In this document: piece by piece, positions 51,810-62,600 of the stretch
Layout of the letters: every line of letters starts with the position of its first letter
Numbering within the stretch: the first letter of the stretch is position 1
NCBI RefSeq assembly: GCF_025263265.1
Contig: NZ_CP079872.1
Location: 6,119 to 70,118 of the forward strand
Origin: Mycobacterium sp. SMC-4
Lineage (GTDB): Bacteria; Actinomycetota; Actinomycetes; Mycobacteriales; Mycobacteriaceae
Direction: 5' to 3'
Length of the DNA: 64,000 nucleotides
Notes under the pieces: generated by a model
What the model was told of the DNA's origin: nothing
Seen by the model: only the letters and a program-made list of their open reading frames with translations
The model's database searches: none
Program-made: the position numbers and the translations under genes

Positions 51810-52064
51810 TCAGGACGCTTTGACCGACCCCAAGATCTCGCCGTTCTTCTCGCAGTACTCGTGAGCCTGCTTGATCAGATCAGCGACAAAGGGTTCGAGT
51901 AGCACGGCGACCTTGACGCCCTGAGCCTCGGCGAACTTCGTCAACGCCTTGTGATCGAGGTCGCTGACCCGCTTGGCCACCATCTTGTCGCGGGCCCGTG
52001 TCTCGTTGTGTCGCCAGTTTCTCCGACGACGCGGCGTCGTAGCAGTGTCGGGCATGTCCGACAT
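51810..52064 (-). CDS. Small basic protein next to rep, possible regulator
   Basis: 84 aa from ATG at 52064; the longer frame to 52154 runs through the operator region and lacks a ribosome site. An arginine-rich N-terminus (PRRRRNWRHNETRARDKMVAKR) precedes a helical part (KALTKFAEAQGVKVAVLLEPFVADLIKQAHEYC), a layout compatible with a ribbon-helix-helix-type DNA-binding or copy-control protein, but no motif is conclusive. It is convergent with rep and divergent from the winged-helix gene, sharing their palindromic spacer. Confidence 0.6.
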   Translation of the reverse strand: MSDMPDTATTPRRRRNWRHNETRARDKMVAKRVSDLDHKALTKFAEAQGVKVAVLLEPFVADLIKQAHEYCEKNGEILGSVKAS

Positions 52065-52183
52065 GTGCACACTCCGTTCAATATCGCGATATCGTGTGGC
52101 GAACCCACTCTGAACAGGTATTACACGATCTCTATAACAGGATATCAGTAACATAGATCCTGTAACAGGAATCCTGTAATAGC
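52065..52183. promoter_or_regulatory. Divergent promoter with palindromic operator array
   Basis: This 120-base AT-rich spacer contains a perfect 13-base palindrome TCCTGTAACAGGA (52158-52170), further half-sites CCTGT (52172) and AACAGG (52113, 52136), and a perfect 12-base palindrome ATATCGCGATAT (52081-52092). The CCTGT/ACAGG half-sites overlap the start region of the winged-helix gene, as expected for autoregulation. They could also serve as replication iterons. Confidence 0.65.
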
Positions 52184-52519
52184 ATGTCAGGCGTGTCGCT
52201 GTACGCCCGCTCCGAGAGAGTTCAGGAACTCTCCCGGGTAGTGTTCGGCCAGAAACACAGGCTCGCCGTCATGGCCGCGATCGCGCAGAGCGATGGCCTG
52301 GTCAATCCCAGTGACCTCGCCGTGGAGCTCGGATTCGCCGCACAAAGCGCGATCCAGCAGCCACTCAAAGACCTCACCGCTGCCGGCCTAATCACCCGTC
52401 AGGACGGCATGGGCCGCGTCTACTACCGGCGAAACCCGCACAAACTCTGGGACGCGGCGATTGAATTGCTCGGCCAAGCACTCGCCGCCGACATGGGCTC
52501 GGAAACCGTCGAACACTGA
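52184..52519 (+). CDS. ArsR-like winged-helix regulator
   Basis: 111 aa. Residues about 24-85 form a clear winged helix: RLAVMAAIAQSDGLVNPSDLAVELGFAAQSAIQQPLKDLTAAGLITRQDGMGRVYYRRN, with recognition helix near AAQSAIQQPLKDL and a wing at RVYYRRN. No metal-binding cysteines. The ATG sits at the edge of the palindromic array, so it is likely autoregulated and may also control the small gene opposite or rep. Confidence 0.8.
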   Translation: MSGVSLYARSERVQELSRVVFGQKHRLAVMAAIAQSDGLVNPSDLAVELGFAAQSAIQQPLKDLTAAGLITRQDGMGRVYYRRNPHKLWDAAIELLGQALAADMGSETVEH

Positions 52520-52639
52520 CACGGCGTGCCGCGCCAACCCCGATCAGCGCAATCCGCGGGCCTCTAAACAACCGGTCCGACATGGCTCGCACAGGCATCG
52601 AGCCCGCCGGTCCTCGACATTTGCTGGTGGCCGCTGGGT

Positions 52640-53272
52640 TCACCGAGCTTTGGCGTCCTTCTTCCCCGGGAGGAACGCGTTGAGGACCGGGGCAATCCAC
52701 GTCGACCGCGTATCGAAACCCAAGGTCTTTCCGATTTGATCGATGACCGCCTCCTGCTCCGGTGTAGGGCTGAACGAGATCTGCGTACTCCCACCGCCCA
52801 GGTAACGCACGGCGGACGGGTCAGCCGGGAACAAGTCGTTCACCGGAGCCGTGCTGTATCGCGACTCCTCGATGATCTGGGCAAGTTTGTCGGACTTGTG
52901 CATCGCACTGATTGCCTCCAACACCACCTGCAAATTCGTCGCCTTGTTGTCGTGCCGGTACTTCTCGAACCGTTTCTTGACCCCGGCCGTTACGTATACA
53001 GCCGAGGCCGGCTTGGTCCGCGTCCGAGGTCGACCCGGCTTGCGCGTGGTCGGCGTGGGCGACACCGATCGAACTGGTGCAACGATCGCCGGCGCCACCT
53101 GCGCCCCCGGCAGCGAATCAGGCTCGGATGCAGGCTCGCCGGGCTCCGGCCCAGCTTCGGATGCCGAAGCATCGTCGAGAAGCCCGGACAACCCAGCCCC
53201 GCGCTCAGGTAAGACCACGAGGTCTCCAAGATCTTCGGTCGGCAGCTCCTGGCGAGTCAGCTTGTTGTTCAC
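52640..53272 (-). CDS. parB: ParB-like partition partner
   Basis: About 210 aa from GTG at 53272, chosen because AAGGGG lies eight bases upstream and the GTG overlaps the parA stop; GTG at 53278 is only two bases from that site. A Pro/Thr-rich N-terminus precedes a basic patch (RKPGRPRTRTKPASAVYVTAGVKKRFEKYR) and a helical part (NLQVVLEAISAMHKS), resembling centromere-binding proteins of type Ib/actinobacterial partition operons and not canonical ParB. It is placed directly after parA and coupled to it. Confidence 0.75.
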   Translation of the reverse strand: MNNKLTRQELPTEDLGDLVVLPERGAGLSGLLDDASASEAGPEPGEPASEPDSLPGAQVAPAIVAPVRSVSPTPTTRKPGRPRTRTKPASAVYVTAGVKKRFEKYRHDNKATNLQVVLEAISAMHKSDKLAQIIEESRYSTAPVNDLFPADPSAVRYLGGGSTQISFSPTPEQEAVIDQIGKTLGFDTRSTWIAPVLNAFLPGKKDAKAR

Positions 53273-54252
53273 GGCCACATCCCCTTCTCGATCATCTGCG
53301 CGCGAATCTGCGAACCGCGCGTGAGAATTTCCTTTGTCAGTTTTGCGAAGTCCTCAGCAACCGGACGCGTGGTGGTGCTGACCACTGCGGTGTTCTCGGC
53401 TGTCCCCTTCTTCAAGTCCCAGTGCTTCGGGTTGTTGGCGATCTCTTTCTCCAACTCGTGCGCCAGGCGGCCATACTTAGGCACCTGTTGCCCTACCGCC
53501 TCACTGTGCCGAATGAACGACTTCAACATGACATCGTCCGCCATCTGGCCAAGGTCACGTGACACGTTCTCCCTCGTCTCCCTGCGGATCGCCTTGGCGT
53601 TGGTGCCCGAAGCGAACACGAAGCAGCCCAGCAGGATCAAGTACGGATTGTGCTCACGCATGGCACGCAGGTCCCCGGCCAACTCGCGCAGACCCGTGCG
53701 TGACAGATCGTCGGTCTTCATAGGAACGCAGACAAAACGGGTCGCGCACAGCGCGAGTTGGAGCAGTAACTGGCTCTCAGGTGGAGAGTCGATAATGATC
53801 AACTGGTACTGATCACTGATCTGTTGCAGAGCCAACGCAAGCGACATCAAAACTTGCTTAGCGGTCTGCGGATGTCCCATCTCGGCAGCTAGTACCGGCG
53901 TAATCCGCCGAACAAACGGCCCTCCTGGGATCACATCAAGATTGGGCCGCACGTCGCGAACAGGAGTCAGCGCCGCGCCAGCTGTGATCGCACTGAACAA
54001 GTTGCGGCCCTGATCATTGCCCTCGGTAGCGGCGAAGCCAAGCACGTTCGCCACGTTGCCCTGCCCATTGAGGTCAACTAGAAGTGTTCGCGCTCCGTCG
54101 GAGGCAACAAGCGCCGCAGCGTGAGTAGAACACGTTGTCTTCCCGACGCCTCCCTTCCCATTTCCGAACAAGTACACCTTGCCCAAACGCCGCCAATCGA
54201 CCGCGGGTTCTACGCGGCCAGGTTCATTCCAAGCGGCTACGCTGCTAGTCAT
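53269..54252 (-). CDS. parA: ParA partition ATPase
   Basis: 327 aa. Deviant Walker A GNGKGGVGKTT at residues 30-40, second lysine-type motif context LLVDLNGQGN, and Walker B LIIIDSPPES near 155, all typical of ParA/Soj. ParA with its partner moves plasmid copies apart at cell division. The first ~20 residues are not part of the fold and there is no N-terminal HTH, so autoregulation probably involves the partner protein. It begins a two-gene operon after 1.6 kb of non-coding DNA. Confidence 0.93.
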   Translation of the reverse strand: MTSSVAAWNEPGRVEPAVDWRRLGKVYLFGNGKGGVGKTTCSTHAAALVASDGARTLLVDLNGQGNVANVLGFAATEGNDQGRNLFSAITAGAALTPVRDVRPNLDVIPGGPFVRRITPVLAAEMGHPQTAKQVLMSLALALQQISDQYQLIIIDSPPESQLLLQLALCATRFVCVPMKTDDLSRTGLRELAGDLRAMREHNPYLILLGCFVFASGTNAKAIRRETRENVSRDLGQMADDVMLKSFIRHSEAVGQQVPKYGRLAHELEKEIANNPKHWDLKKGTAENTAVVSTTTRPVAEDFAKLTKEILTRGSQIRAQMIEKGMWP

Positions 54253-54719
54253 GCGGACGCCTCATTCTGCGAGTATCGGGGGTGCTGCGCGCCTACTGAA
54301 CGGCACCGTAGAAGGTGCCAGGCAGCACACGCGCTCATGGTGCACAAAGTCTAAGGCGCACGATGCGACATCCCAGCCCTTGTGGACCGCGCTTCGACGC
54401 ACGACGCCGGCCCAGGCTGCCAATCAATGCCCAGCCGTGGTCTCAGCTGAGGTCTCCCGCAGCAAACGCGACGTCGGCCCGCGTGGTACATCTGATGTCT
54501 ACGCCAGCGCACCCACGCATCGAAGCCTGAGCAAGCGGAACGCTGCGGATGCACGCCGGTCATTCCACCCCGATTTACGCCCGCAGATCGGCATCCGCGC
54601 CCACCCGCAGCCGTGTACGGAGTGCGCGGCGTCGCGTTACCCGGAGGCGCACCTTCGCAGAAAGTCCACGTCACACCGCGTCTGCTATCTGTTCGCAGGC
54701 TCTGCGGCTTACCGGACCC

Positions 54720-54763
54720 AATACCTGACTCAATACCTGGCCATATATGGAGGACCAGGTATT
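54720..54763. repeat. AATACCTG repeats with central CCATATATGG palindrome; candidate partition site
   Basis: AATACCTG occurs at 54720 and 54732 as a direct repeat and again inverted as CAGGTATT at 54756, giving a 9-base inverted repeat (AATACCTGG/CCAGGTATT). Between the arms lies the perfect 10-base palindrome CCATATATGG (54741-54750). About 470 bases upstream of parA, this is a good candidate for a ParB-binding or regulator-binding cluster. Confidence 0.55.
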
Positions 54764-54844
54764 GGACGGTACGTTGCCCACCGCCGCGTACATCGGTTCG
54801 GTGCCGATCGATTCATGCGTATGCAGGCACCTTGCGGGTGGAGT

Positions 54845-54858
54845 TGTGGTCGACCACA
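54845..54858. repeat. 14-bp perfect palindrome TGTGGTCGACCACA
   Basis: Perfect two-fold symmetric site in the non-coding region upstream of parA. Its size fits a dimeric DNA-binding protein; the binder is unknown. Confidence 0.5.
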
Positions 54859-55214
54859 GCTATCACGCGTCATGCTGCGTGGTGAATGCGATTGGCGACA
54901 CAAGGCCGGATACGGTGCCATGAAATATTCATTTCCGCATACGGCGTGTCGCGTGCGTCGACGTTCTTGGTGCCGTCCGTCGCAGTGGGTTGTGGGCTAC
55001 GGCGCTCGCAATACGGGTTCGCGTCATGAGCCGGGGTTGTCACGTAGGTCGATGCATGCCTGGGCGCGAGCGGTATACCCAATGTGTGCCCCAGCAGGCG
55101 ATACGGTTCGACCGGATGTTGCGCGCAGGGCGTTGCCATTAACGGAGTCACGAGTACGGGTCCATGTGGCGTGAGAAATTCGTCTACGAACGCGGTTGCT
55201 TGTCTTTCGACAAA

Positions 55215-55244
55215 CTGGGCGCGACACAGATGTGTCTAGCCCAG
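55215..55244. repeat. 30-base hairpin with two stacked stems
   Basis: CTGGGC pairs with GCCCAG, and inside it GACACA pairs with TGTGTC around a two-base loop, with 2-base mismatches (GC/TA) between the stems. No T-run follows. Stem structures like this occur at origins of transfer and in small RNAs; it lies in non-coding DNA between par genes and the genes likely to enter a recipient first. Confidence 0.5.
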
Positions 55245-55832
55245 GGCCAGCCTCATACCGAATTCTGGTGAGTGCGGTCGCAGCGGTATAACGAACCGTG
55301 CGACGCGACACGAGACATGGGATGTGGCGCGGAATGGTGAGCACCGCCGCAGGCCTAATGGGACGCATTAGCTATTGCCGTTGTATTGATGGCTGGTGGA
55401 GCGGGGGAGTGGTTCGGCGTGAGAAGTGCCCCGAAAGTTCCCCCACCAGGCCCCTTTGCCGGGAGTGGGCACGCCTCGGGACTGCCGAAACACGAAAACG
55501 CGTCCTGGTTTCGCCGTAGCGGCCTCGATGACCCGTCCACGCACCTGACCATCGCCCATTGCGCTGTTCGAGCCTGTGCGTCGCGACCAGGCTGATTTAG
55601 CAGGTCACAGACCGGCGCACGTCGTCAAGACCGTCGCCACAGGGCGAGATTCTGATCCGTTACACAGAACGATCAAGGCTTGCGCGATGTTGACCTATAT
55701 GTATGCGTGTCATGCATGTAATATCTGGGGGCACCAGGGGAGACGTCCCTGCTGAGCAGCGCACCCGAGGAGGCGATCATCGCGGCCGTTGAGCCCGGCG
55801 AGGAGTCCCACGGGCATCCCGACCTGAAACGC

Positions 55833-56639
55833 TTGTCCCAGCAGATGCAAGTGCGTCTGCAGGAACTCGGGTTCAGTCTGCTCGCTGCCTCTAAGTTGGG
55901 AATCCTATCCCGCTCAACGCTGACTAGTCTGCGTGACGCTGATCGTGTCCCCAACTTGCAAACCTTGGACAAGCTCGACGATCTGCTGGTCTGGGAACCG
56001 GGATCTTCGCGGGCCGTCCTGGACGGGGGCACTGCGGTACCCCGCGAGCAGGGGGTGTATCGCCACCTGCCCAAGGCCCAGCCCGACGAGGCCGAAAGCG
56101 CCGGCGACTCTGGTGCCACGCTGGAGACTTTGTTCGATCCCAATGAAGACCCCAAGGACTGGGATTACGAGGGGCTGGTGTCGGCCATCGAGCGCCGGCT
56201 GCGGGAACTGAACATGACCAAGTCCAAGTTCGCGGCCATCGGTGGACCGGGGCGTTCGACCCTGGCGACACTGGGCCGGCGCGGCTACGTGCCCACCGCG
56301 GACACTTTGGATCGCATCGACCGCTTCCTGATGTGGGAACGCGGTTCGGCCCTCACGGTGCTGCGCGGGGGATCGCCGGTGCGTATCGGCGCGGCCGTGG
56401 CGCATCCGGCATTGGTGCCGCTCAACGCCGTCCGTGACGGGCTCAAGGCCGTCAAGATCAGACTCAACCGCCAGGCCCAGAGCGTGGCGCAACTGCAATC
56501 CGACGTTGACGAGGCATTGAGCCGTGTCAACGTCGCGATCGCAGAGGTAGGGGACCCAGCTCGCCGCCAGGCACTGGCCCCAGTTTCGGGCAGCCCGACC
56601 GAGGGCGATGCCGCAGGTAAGGGAGAAATCCATGACTAG
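55833..56639 (+). CDS. Protein with two tandem HTH-like domains
   Basis: 268 aa as given, but the start is uncertain. TTG at 55833 has no ribosome site, while the frame stays open to 55722, and a GGGGAG site precedes two CTG codons at 55749/55752. Two similar ~60-residue modules follow each other: ...LGFSLLAASKLG-ILSRSTLTSLRD...LVWEPGSSRAVLDGG and ...LNMTKSKFAAIG-GPGRSTLATLGR...LMWERGSALTVLRGG. Each has an XRE-like helix-turn-helix and the same tail. The C-terminus is a coiled coil (AVKIRLNRQAQSVAQLQSDVDEAL). Probably a DNA-binding protein with two recognition helices per chain. Confidence 0.72.
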   Translation: MSQQMQVRLQELGFSLLAASKLGILSRSTLTSLRDADRVPNLQTLDKLDDLLVWEPGSSRAVLDGGTAVPREQGVYRHLPKAQPDEAESAGDSGATLETLFDPNEDPKDWDYEGLVSAIERRLRELNMTKSKFAAIGGPGRSTLATLGRRGYVPTADTLDRIDRFLMWERGSALTVLRGGSPVRIGAAVAHPALVPLNAVRDGLKAVKIRLNRQAQSVAQLQSDVDEALSRVNVAIAEVGDPARRQALAPVSGSPTEGDAAGKGEIHD

Positions 56640-56666
56640 CGGTTTCGCGGTAGGGGAGCGCCTGCT

Positions 56667-59600
56667 ATGCCCGACAACAAAGAGCAGCCGGATCTGTTCA
56701 GCGTCCAGACATCGGAGAATGATGGCCGTGAGCCAATGGATGCGCGAGGCGGTGGAGACCGCCTACCGTCAACTCGGACTGCCGACGCGATGGACACCAG
56801 AGCAGACCGAGACGTTCCTCAACCTCGTGACCGAACGCCTCGACGAGAAGGCCACGCACCTGTCGATGGACCTGGCCGAGGACGCGATCGTGCGGTGGCG
56901 GGGGAGTCATCACAACGCCGAACCCGATCACGAAACGACGGTGGGCCTGCACCAGAGCGCGTTGCAGAACGCCCGAGAAGCGATCGTGCGGCAGGAACTC
57001 TACGCACTGATTCCGCAGCCGGCCGAGGACGAGGAACCAGCCAGCACACCGCCGCGGCCCGAGGTCAACTGGGAGGACCGCTGGAGGGACGTGCGGTACC
57101 GGGCCGAACCCAACGAAGCAATCGAGGATCTGGCCAGGACCCTGTGGCCTCAGCGCTCACCGATGTTCCGGGTCAAGGCCGCCTACCTTCTCGCGACACG
57201 GGCCGAGGAAGGCCGCCCCGTGCCGACCAGCCCGCAACACCACCTGGTGCCCCGCCTCACACCACAGGTGGAGGAAGAACTCCGAGCCGACGGGTACCCA
57301 CCCGAGTAAACGGCAAGAAGAAGGGCCGCCAGCGCAACGAACTCGAAGACCCGCAGCTGGCCCTGTTCGCCGAGGACGCCTTCGACCTCCCCACCGACCC
57401 GCGGGTCATCGATCCCGGCGGTGCGCCGCTACCCGCGCTGCAACGGCCCGGCCGCGAGGACACCCCACCGGCCGAGCAAGCCGAGCCCCCGCCGGCCACC
57501 GAGCCAGCACCGCACACCCCGCCCGCGGCCGCCGCGCCCCAACCAAGCGCGGCGGCCACGGCCGCACCAACCATTGCCCCCGCCCCAGCCGTTGAGGCCA
57601 CTGGCGAGGTCGGCCAACCCCCCGCGGCACCTGCCGTCGAGCACCCCGCGACCGCTGAACCCGAACACCTATCCGCAGCGCCGCCGGTCGCCGTCGATTT
57701 CCGGCCGGGCACCGACATTCGCGTGCCCTCGGGGGCTAAAGCCCGACTCCTGGCCAACATCGCCGTCATCGACACCGTGGCTCGTCTGCAACAAGAGGCC
57801 CGCCCCGCGACCACCGCCGAGCAGGAAACCCTGGCCACCTGGTCGGGGTGGGGAGCGGTTGCCGATGTCTTCGACACCCGCAAGGACACCTACCAGTCCG
57901 AACGCGAATACCTCCAGGAAGCCCTCGGCCCGCGCGATTATCGGGCAGCTTCGGCCAGCACTCTCAACGCCCACTACACCGACCCGGCCATCGCCGAACG
58001 CATGTGGAAAGCCCTGCAACACGCGGGATTCCAAGACGGACGGGTGTTAGAGCCAGGCTGCGGCGCCGGCACCTTCATCGGACTGGCGCCCCAGAGCGCC
58101 CAGATGGTCGGGGTCGAGAAAGACCCGATCAGCGCCGCCGTGGCGGCCTACCTGTATCCGTCGGCGCAGGTCCGCTCCGAAGGATTCGAAACCACCAACG
58201 TTCCCAATGGCAGCTTCGCAGCCGTCATCGGCAACGTCCCGTTCGGCGACTTCGCACTGCGGGACCCGGCCTACAACCCGAAGCGGTTGTCTATCCATAA
58301 CCACTTCATCGTCAAATCCCTGGACCTGACTGCCCCCGGCGGCTACGTCGTGGTGCTCACCAGCCGCTTCACCCTCGACAACGTCGATTCGAAGGCTCGC
58401 AACGAAATCGCCGCCCGCGCCGACCTTCTCGGTGCCGTCCGATTGCCCACCAGCGCATTCCGCCGAGTCGCCGGCACCGAGGTCGTCACCGACATCCTCG
58501 TGCTGCGCCGCCGTGAAGCCAGCCGCGAGATCGAGGCCGGAACAGACACCTGGTTGCAGGTCGCGGACATGGACCTGCTCGGCGACGATGGTCAGTGGAC
58601 CTCACTGCCGGTCAACACCTACTTCCATCAGCATCCCGAGCACATGCTCGGCACGCCGATGATCGGCCACGGCATCCACGGCAGCACCACCTTGCAGGTC
58701 CGCACGCTCGACCCTTCGGCGGTGCCCAACCAGGTCGCCCAGGCCCTGCGCGGCATCATCGACACCGCCGTCGAGCAAGGCCGCGGGCTGACCGCCCGAG
58801 CCGAAACCCTCACCGAGGTCAGCGAAGTCAGCTTCGACCCCGGATTGTTGACCAAGGCCACCGCCGGCCAACCACCGGCCTACGGCACGCTGCGATTCAA
58901 CACCGAAGCTGACCGCTTCGAATCCTGGAACCGCGACGCCTGGGTCGAATCCAAGGTCTACGCCAGCCGCAAAGACGAAACCATCAAACTGCTGGCGCTG
59001 CGCGATGCCGCCAACGCGGTGGTCGCCTCCCAGCGCAACGGCTTGCCGCCGGAGGAACGCGAGCAACTGCGCGGCCAACTCAACCGGCTCTACGACGCCT
59101 ACGTGAAACGCCACGGCCCGATCCAGCGGTTCAAATGGAGCACGCCGGGGGAGATCACCCAGGCCAAACACGACGACAAGCTCGCCAAGAAGATCGAAGC
59201 GTGGCGCAAAAAGAACCCCGAGGCCACCCGCGTCCCCGAGGAACTCATCGAGCAGTGGGACCAAGAAGCCTGGGAAACCCCCAACCCCTACAAACTGCGG
59301 CCCCACATCGTCACCGCCCTGCGCAACGACCCGTCTTGGACCACCGTGCTGGCCCTGGAGTCCTACGACGAGCAGACCAAGGACGTCCGCAAGGCACCGA
59401 TCTTCTCCGTCGACCTGCTCGGCCCGCCCACCGTCCGTGACCGCGCCGAGACCGCCGAGGAAGCCCTGGCCATCAGCCTCGACCAACACGGCGGGGTAGA
59501 CCTCAACCACATCGCCACCCTGCTGGGCTCCGACACCGACACCGCCCGCGAACACCTCCGCGGCCTGGTATTCCCCTCCCTGCGCGACCCCGAGGTGCTG

Positions 59601-62600
59601 ATCCCGGCCACCACCGCCTTGTCGGGCAACGTCCGAAAGCAACTCCGCGAGGCCACCCAGGCCGCACAAACCGATCCGCGCTACCACGAATACGTCGAGG
59701 CACTGCAGAAGGTGCAGCCGGTCGATCGCCAACCCAGCCAGATCACCGCCCGTCCCGGATCACCGTGGATCGAGGCCCGCTACGTCGCACAGTTCGCCCA
59801 GGAAACCTTCAAACCTTCCGAGCATAAGATTCCCCGCATCAAGGTCGATCACATCCACGGCGTCTGGACCATCGACTGTCCCGCCTACGACCGCAGCCAC
59901 GCGAGCATGTTTGAAACCTGGGGCACCCGCTACGACAACCGTGACGCTATCGACCTGCTCGAAATGCTGTGCAACAACAAAGAAATCGTTGTCAAATACA
60001 CTGCCGAAGAAGCCGAGCTCACCGGACGAACCGGTGTCAACCGCGACGCCACCGTCGCCGCCCAGGCCAAAGCCGCCAAGATCACCGAGGCGTTCCAGCA
60101 GTGGGTCTTCGCCGACGACACCCGCCGCGACGAACTCGTCGCCGTCTACAACGAGCGCTTCAACAGTCTGCGCGCACCCAAGTACAGCGGCGCAGCATTG
60201 ACGCTGCCCGGCCTGTCCCACAACTTCGAACCCCACCCCTACCAACGCGACGCCGTGGCACGGATCATCGCAGAACCCAATGTGCTGCTCGACCACGTCG
60301 TCGGCGCCGGAAAATCCGGAACCATGTTCATGGCCGCGATGGAACTCCGGCGACTGGGCCTGGCCCGCCAGCCCTGGATCGTCGTGCCCAACCACATCAT
60401 CGAGCAGGTCGGGAAAGAGGCCAAGTGGTGGTATCCCAGCGCTGAAATCCTGCTCGGTGCACCAGGAACCGACGCCGAAGGCCGCCGCCGATTCGTCGCG
60501 CAGTCCGCGACGTCCGACTGGGACATGGTCATCGCCCCGCAATCGCTGTTCGAAGCAATCCCGGTCGGGCCCGAGGCCCAGCGCGACTACATCGAACGGG
60601 AATGCGAGATCCTGCGCGAGGCACTCAACGGGATCACCGACGACACCACCCCCGCCAGCGTCAAACGTCTCGAAAAAGCCTTGCAGCGATACGAAACCAA
60701 ACTCCAAGACCTCACCGACCAAGCCAGAAAAGACACCGGCTTGCGTTTCGAGAACACCGGCTGCGACTACCTTTTCATCGACGAAGCCCACATGTTCAAA
60801 AACCGCACCCGGCTCTCGGCGGTCAAGGAACTCGCCTGCCCCGACGGGTCCAAACGCGCTGACGACCTCGCCATGAAGATGGACATGCTGCGCCAGCGCC
60901 GCCGCGAGGACGCAATTGCCGCCGGCCGCCAGCCCACCCCCACCGACGAACGCGTCGCCACCTTCGCCACCGGCACCCCGGTTGCCAACAGCCTCGGCGA
61001 AATGTACGTCATGCAACGCTATCTGCGCCCCGACCTGCTCGATGACGCCGGAGTGTTCCACCTCAACGACTGGGGAGCGGCATTCACCTCCACCGTCAAC
61101 ACCGTCGAGGTCAACGCCACCGGCACCCAACTCAGACCAGTCACCCGCGTCGGCAAATTCTGCAACCTGCAAGAACTGCTGCGCCTGTCCTCAGTGTTCA
61201 CCGACGTCATCACCCGCGACCAAGTACTCGACCAAGCCCAGGTCAGCCTGCCCGAGCTCACCGACGGCAAACGCACCATCGTCCAAATCCCTGCCGATCA
61301 AGAACTCAAAGACTTCATCACCGACCTCGGCTACCGGGCCAGCAACATCGACCCCAAGAACATGGCCCGCGACAACATCCTCAAGATCAGCAACGACGGC
61401 CGCGAAGCCAGCCTCGACCCCCGCATGGTCAACCTCCCCGCCCCAGCGCACTCACGCACCGCAGCCGTAGCCGAGCAAATCATGGCCGTACACAACGCCA
61501 ACGCTGACCGCATCTACAAAGACCCCCAGCACGGCCACGACATGCCCAACCCCGGCGCACTGCAAATCGTGTTCTGCGACCGAGGAACACCCACGAAAAA
61601 GGCCGGCAAACCCAAAGACAGCTTCACCATCTACACCGCCATCCGAGACGAACTCATCGACCGCGGAATGCCCGCCGAGAAGATCCGCTTCATCCACGAC
61701 GCGGAAAAACCCGAAGACCGACTGCGACTGTTCGATGAATGCAACCGCGGCCTGGTCTCGGTCCTGTTCGGCTCCACCGAAAAGATGGGCACCGGCACCA
61801 ACGTTCAAACCCGCGCCGTCGCCCTACACCACGTCGATGTTCCCTGGCGACCGGCCGATCTGGAACAACGCGAAGGCCGCATCATCCGGCAAGGCAACCA
61901 AAACAGCGAGGTCAGCATCTTCAACTACGTCGTTGAAGGCTCCTACGACACCGTGATGTGGCAAAAGATCGAAGCCAAATCACTGTTCATCGAACAGGTC
62001 AAACGCGACGACATCGCCGTGGACGAAGTCGAAGACATCGGTGGGGGAGACATGAGCGTGGCCGCCGCCGAAACCAAAGCCATCGCCACCGGCGACCCAC
62101 GCTACGTGCGACAAGTCCAACTCCAAGACGAAATCGAACACCTCGCGGCCCTGGAACGCTCCCACCACGAAACCCTCGCCAGCCGCGACCGAGAAATCAC
62201 CACCAACCAACGCCAACTCGGCATCGTCGCCGCCGACATCGAAGCCCTGGCGCCGGTGGCCGACGCTGTCGCCGCCCGCGACCCCGAGGCCAAACCCACC
62301 ATCGTCGTCGAAGGACGAACCCACAAGGAACGCAAAGACTCAGCCGAAGCGTTCGCCACCGTCTGCCGCAACACCTACCACGCCATGAAGAACGCCCCCG
62401 GCTACGAAACACGGCCGTTGAACGTCGCGATCGACGGCATCGCTCTGATCGCCCGCCGCGACCACATCAACTCCAAACTATGGATCAAAGCCGACGTCCC
62501 CTCAGCCGAAATCGACGTCACCGTAATGGATCTGCACGGCACCGTAAGCACCCTCGATGACAGCGGCAGCGCCAAAGCCCGAGGACTTCTCACCCGCGTA

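Larger units (their letters stand above)
54253..55832. other. 1.6-kb non-coding region rich in palindromes
   Basis: Between divergent parA and the tandem-HTH gene. Open frames here, including a 331-codon one on the plus strand, are Cys/Arg/Ser-rich with poor third-position GC, no ribosome site and no resemblance to proteins, so I treat them as chance. The region contains repeats at 54720-54763, a 14-base palindrome at 54845 and a long hairpin at 55215. It should hold the parAB promoter, the partition site and possibly an origin of transfer or a non-coding RNA. Confidence 0.55.

Noticed and set aside
54179..55174. 331-codon open frame on the plus strand upstream of parA
   Set aside because: It overlaps the parA start, is rich in Arg, Cys, Ser and His with poor third-position GC, has no ribosome site and contains the palindrome cluster. 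Treated as chance.
55833..56639. Relaxase candidate because of position
   Set aside because: No HxH triad or tyrosine motif; the sequence is two HTH-like modules and a coiled coil.
59760..61172. 470-codon minus-strand frame opposite the methyltransferase-helicase
   Set aside because: Gly/Val/Asp-rich antisense shadow; the plus strand carries helicase motifs.
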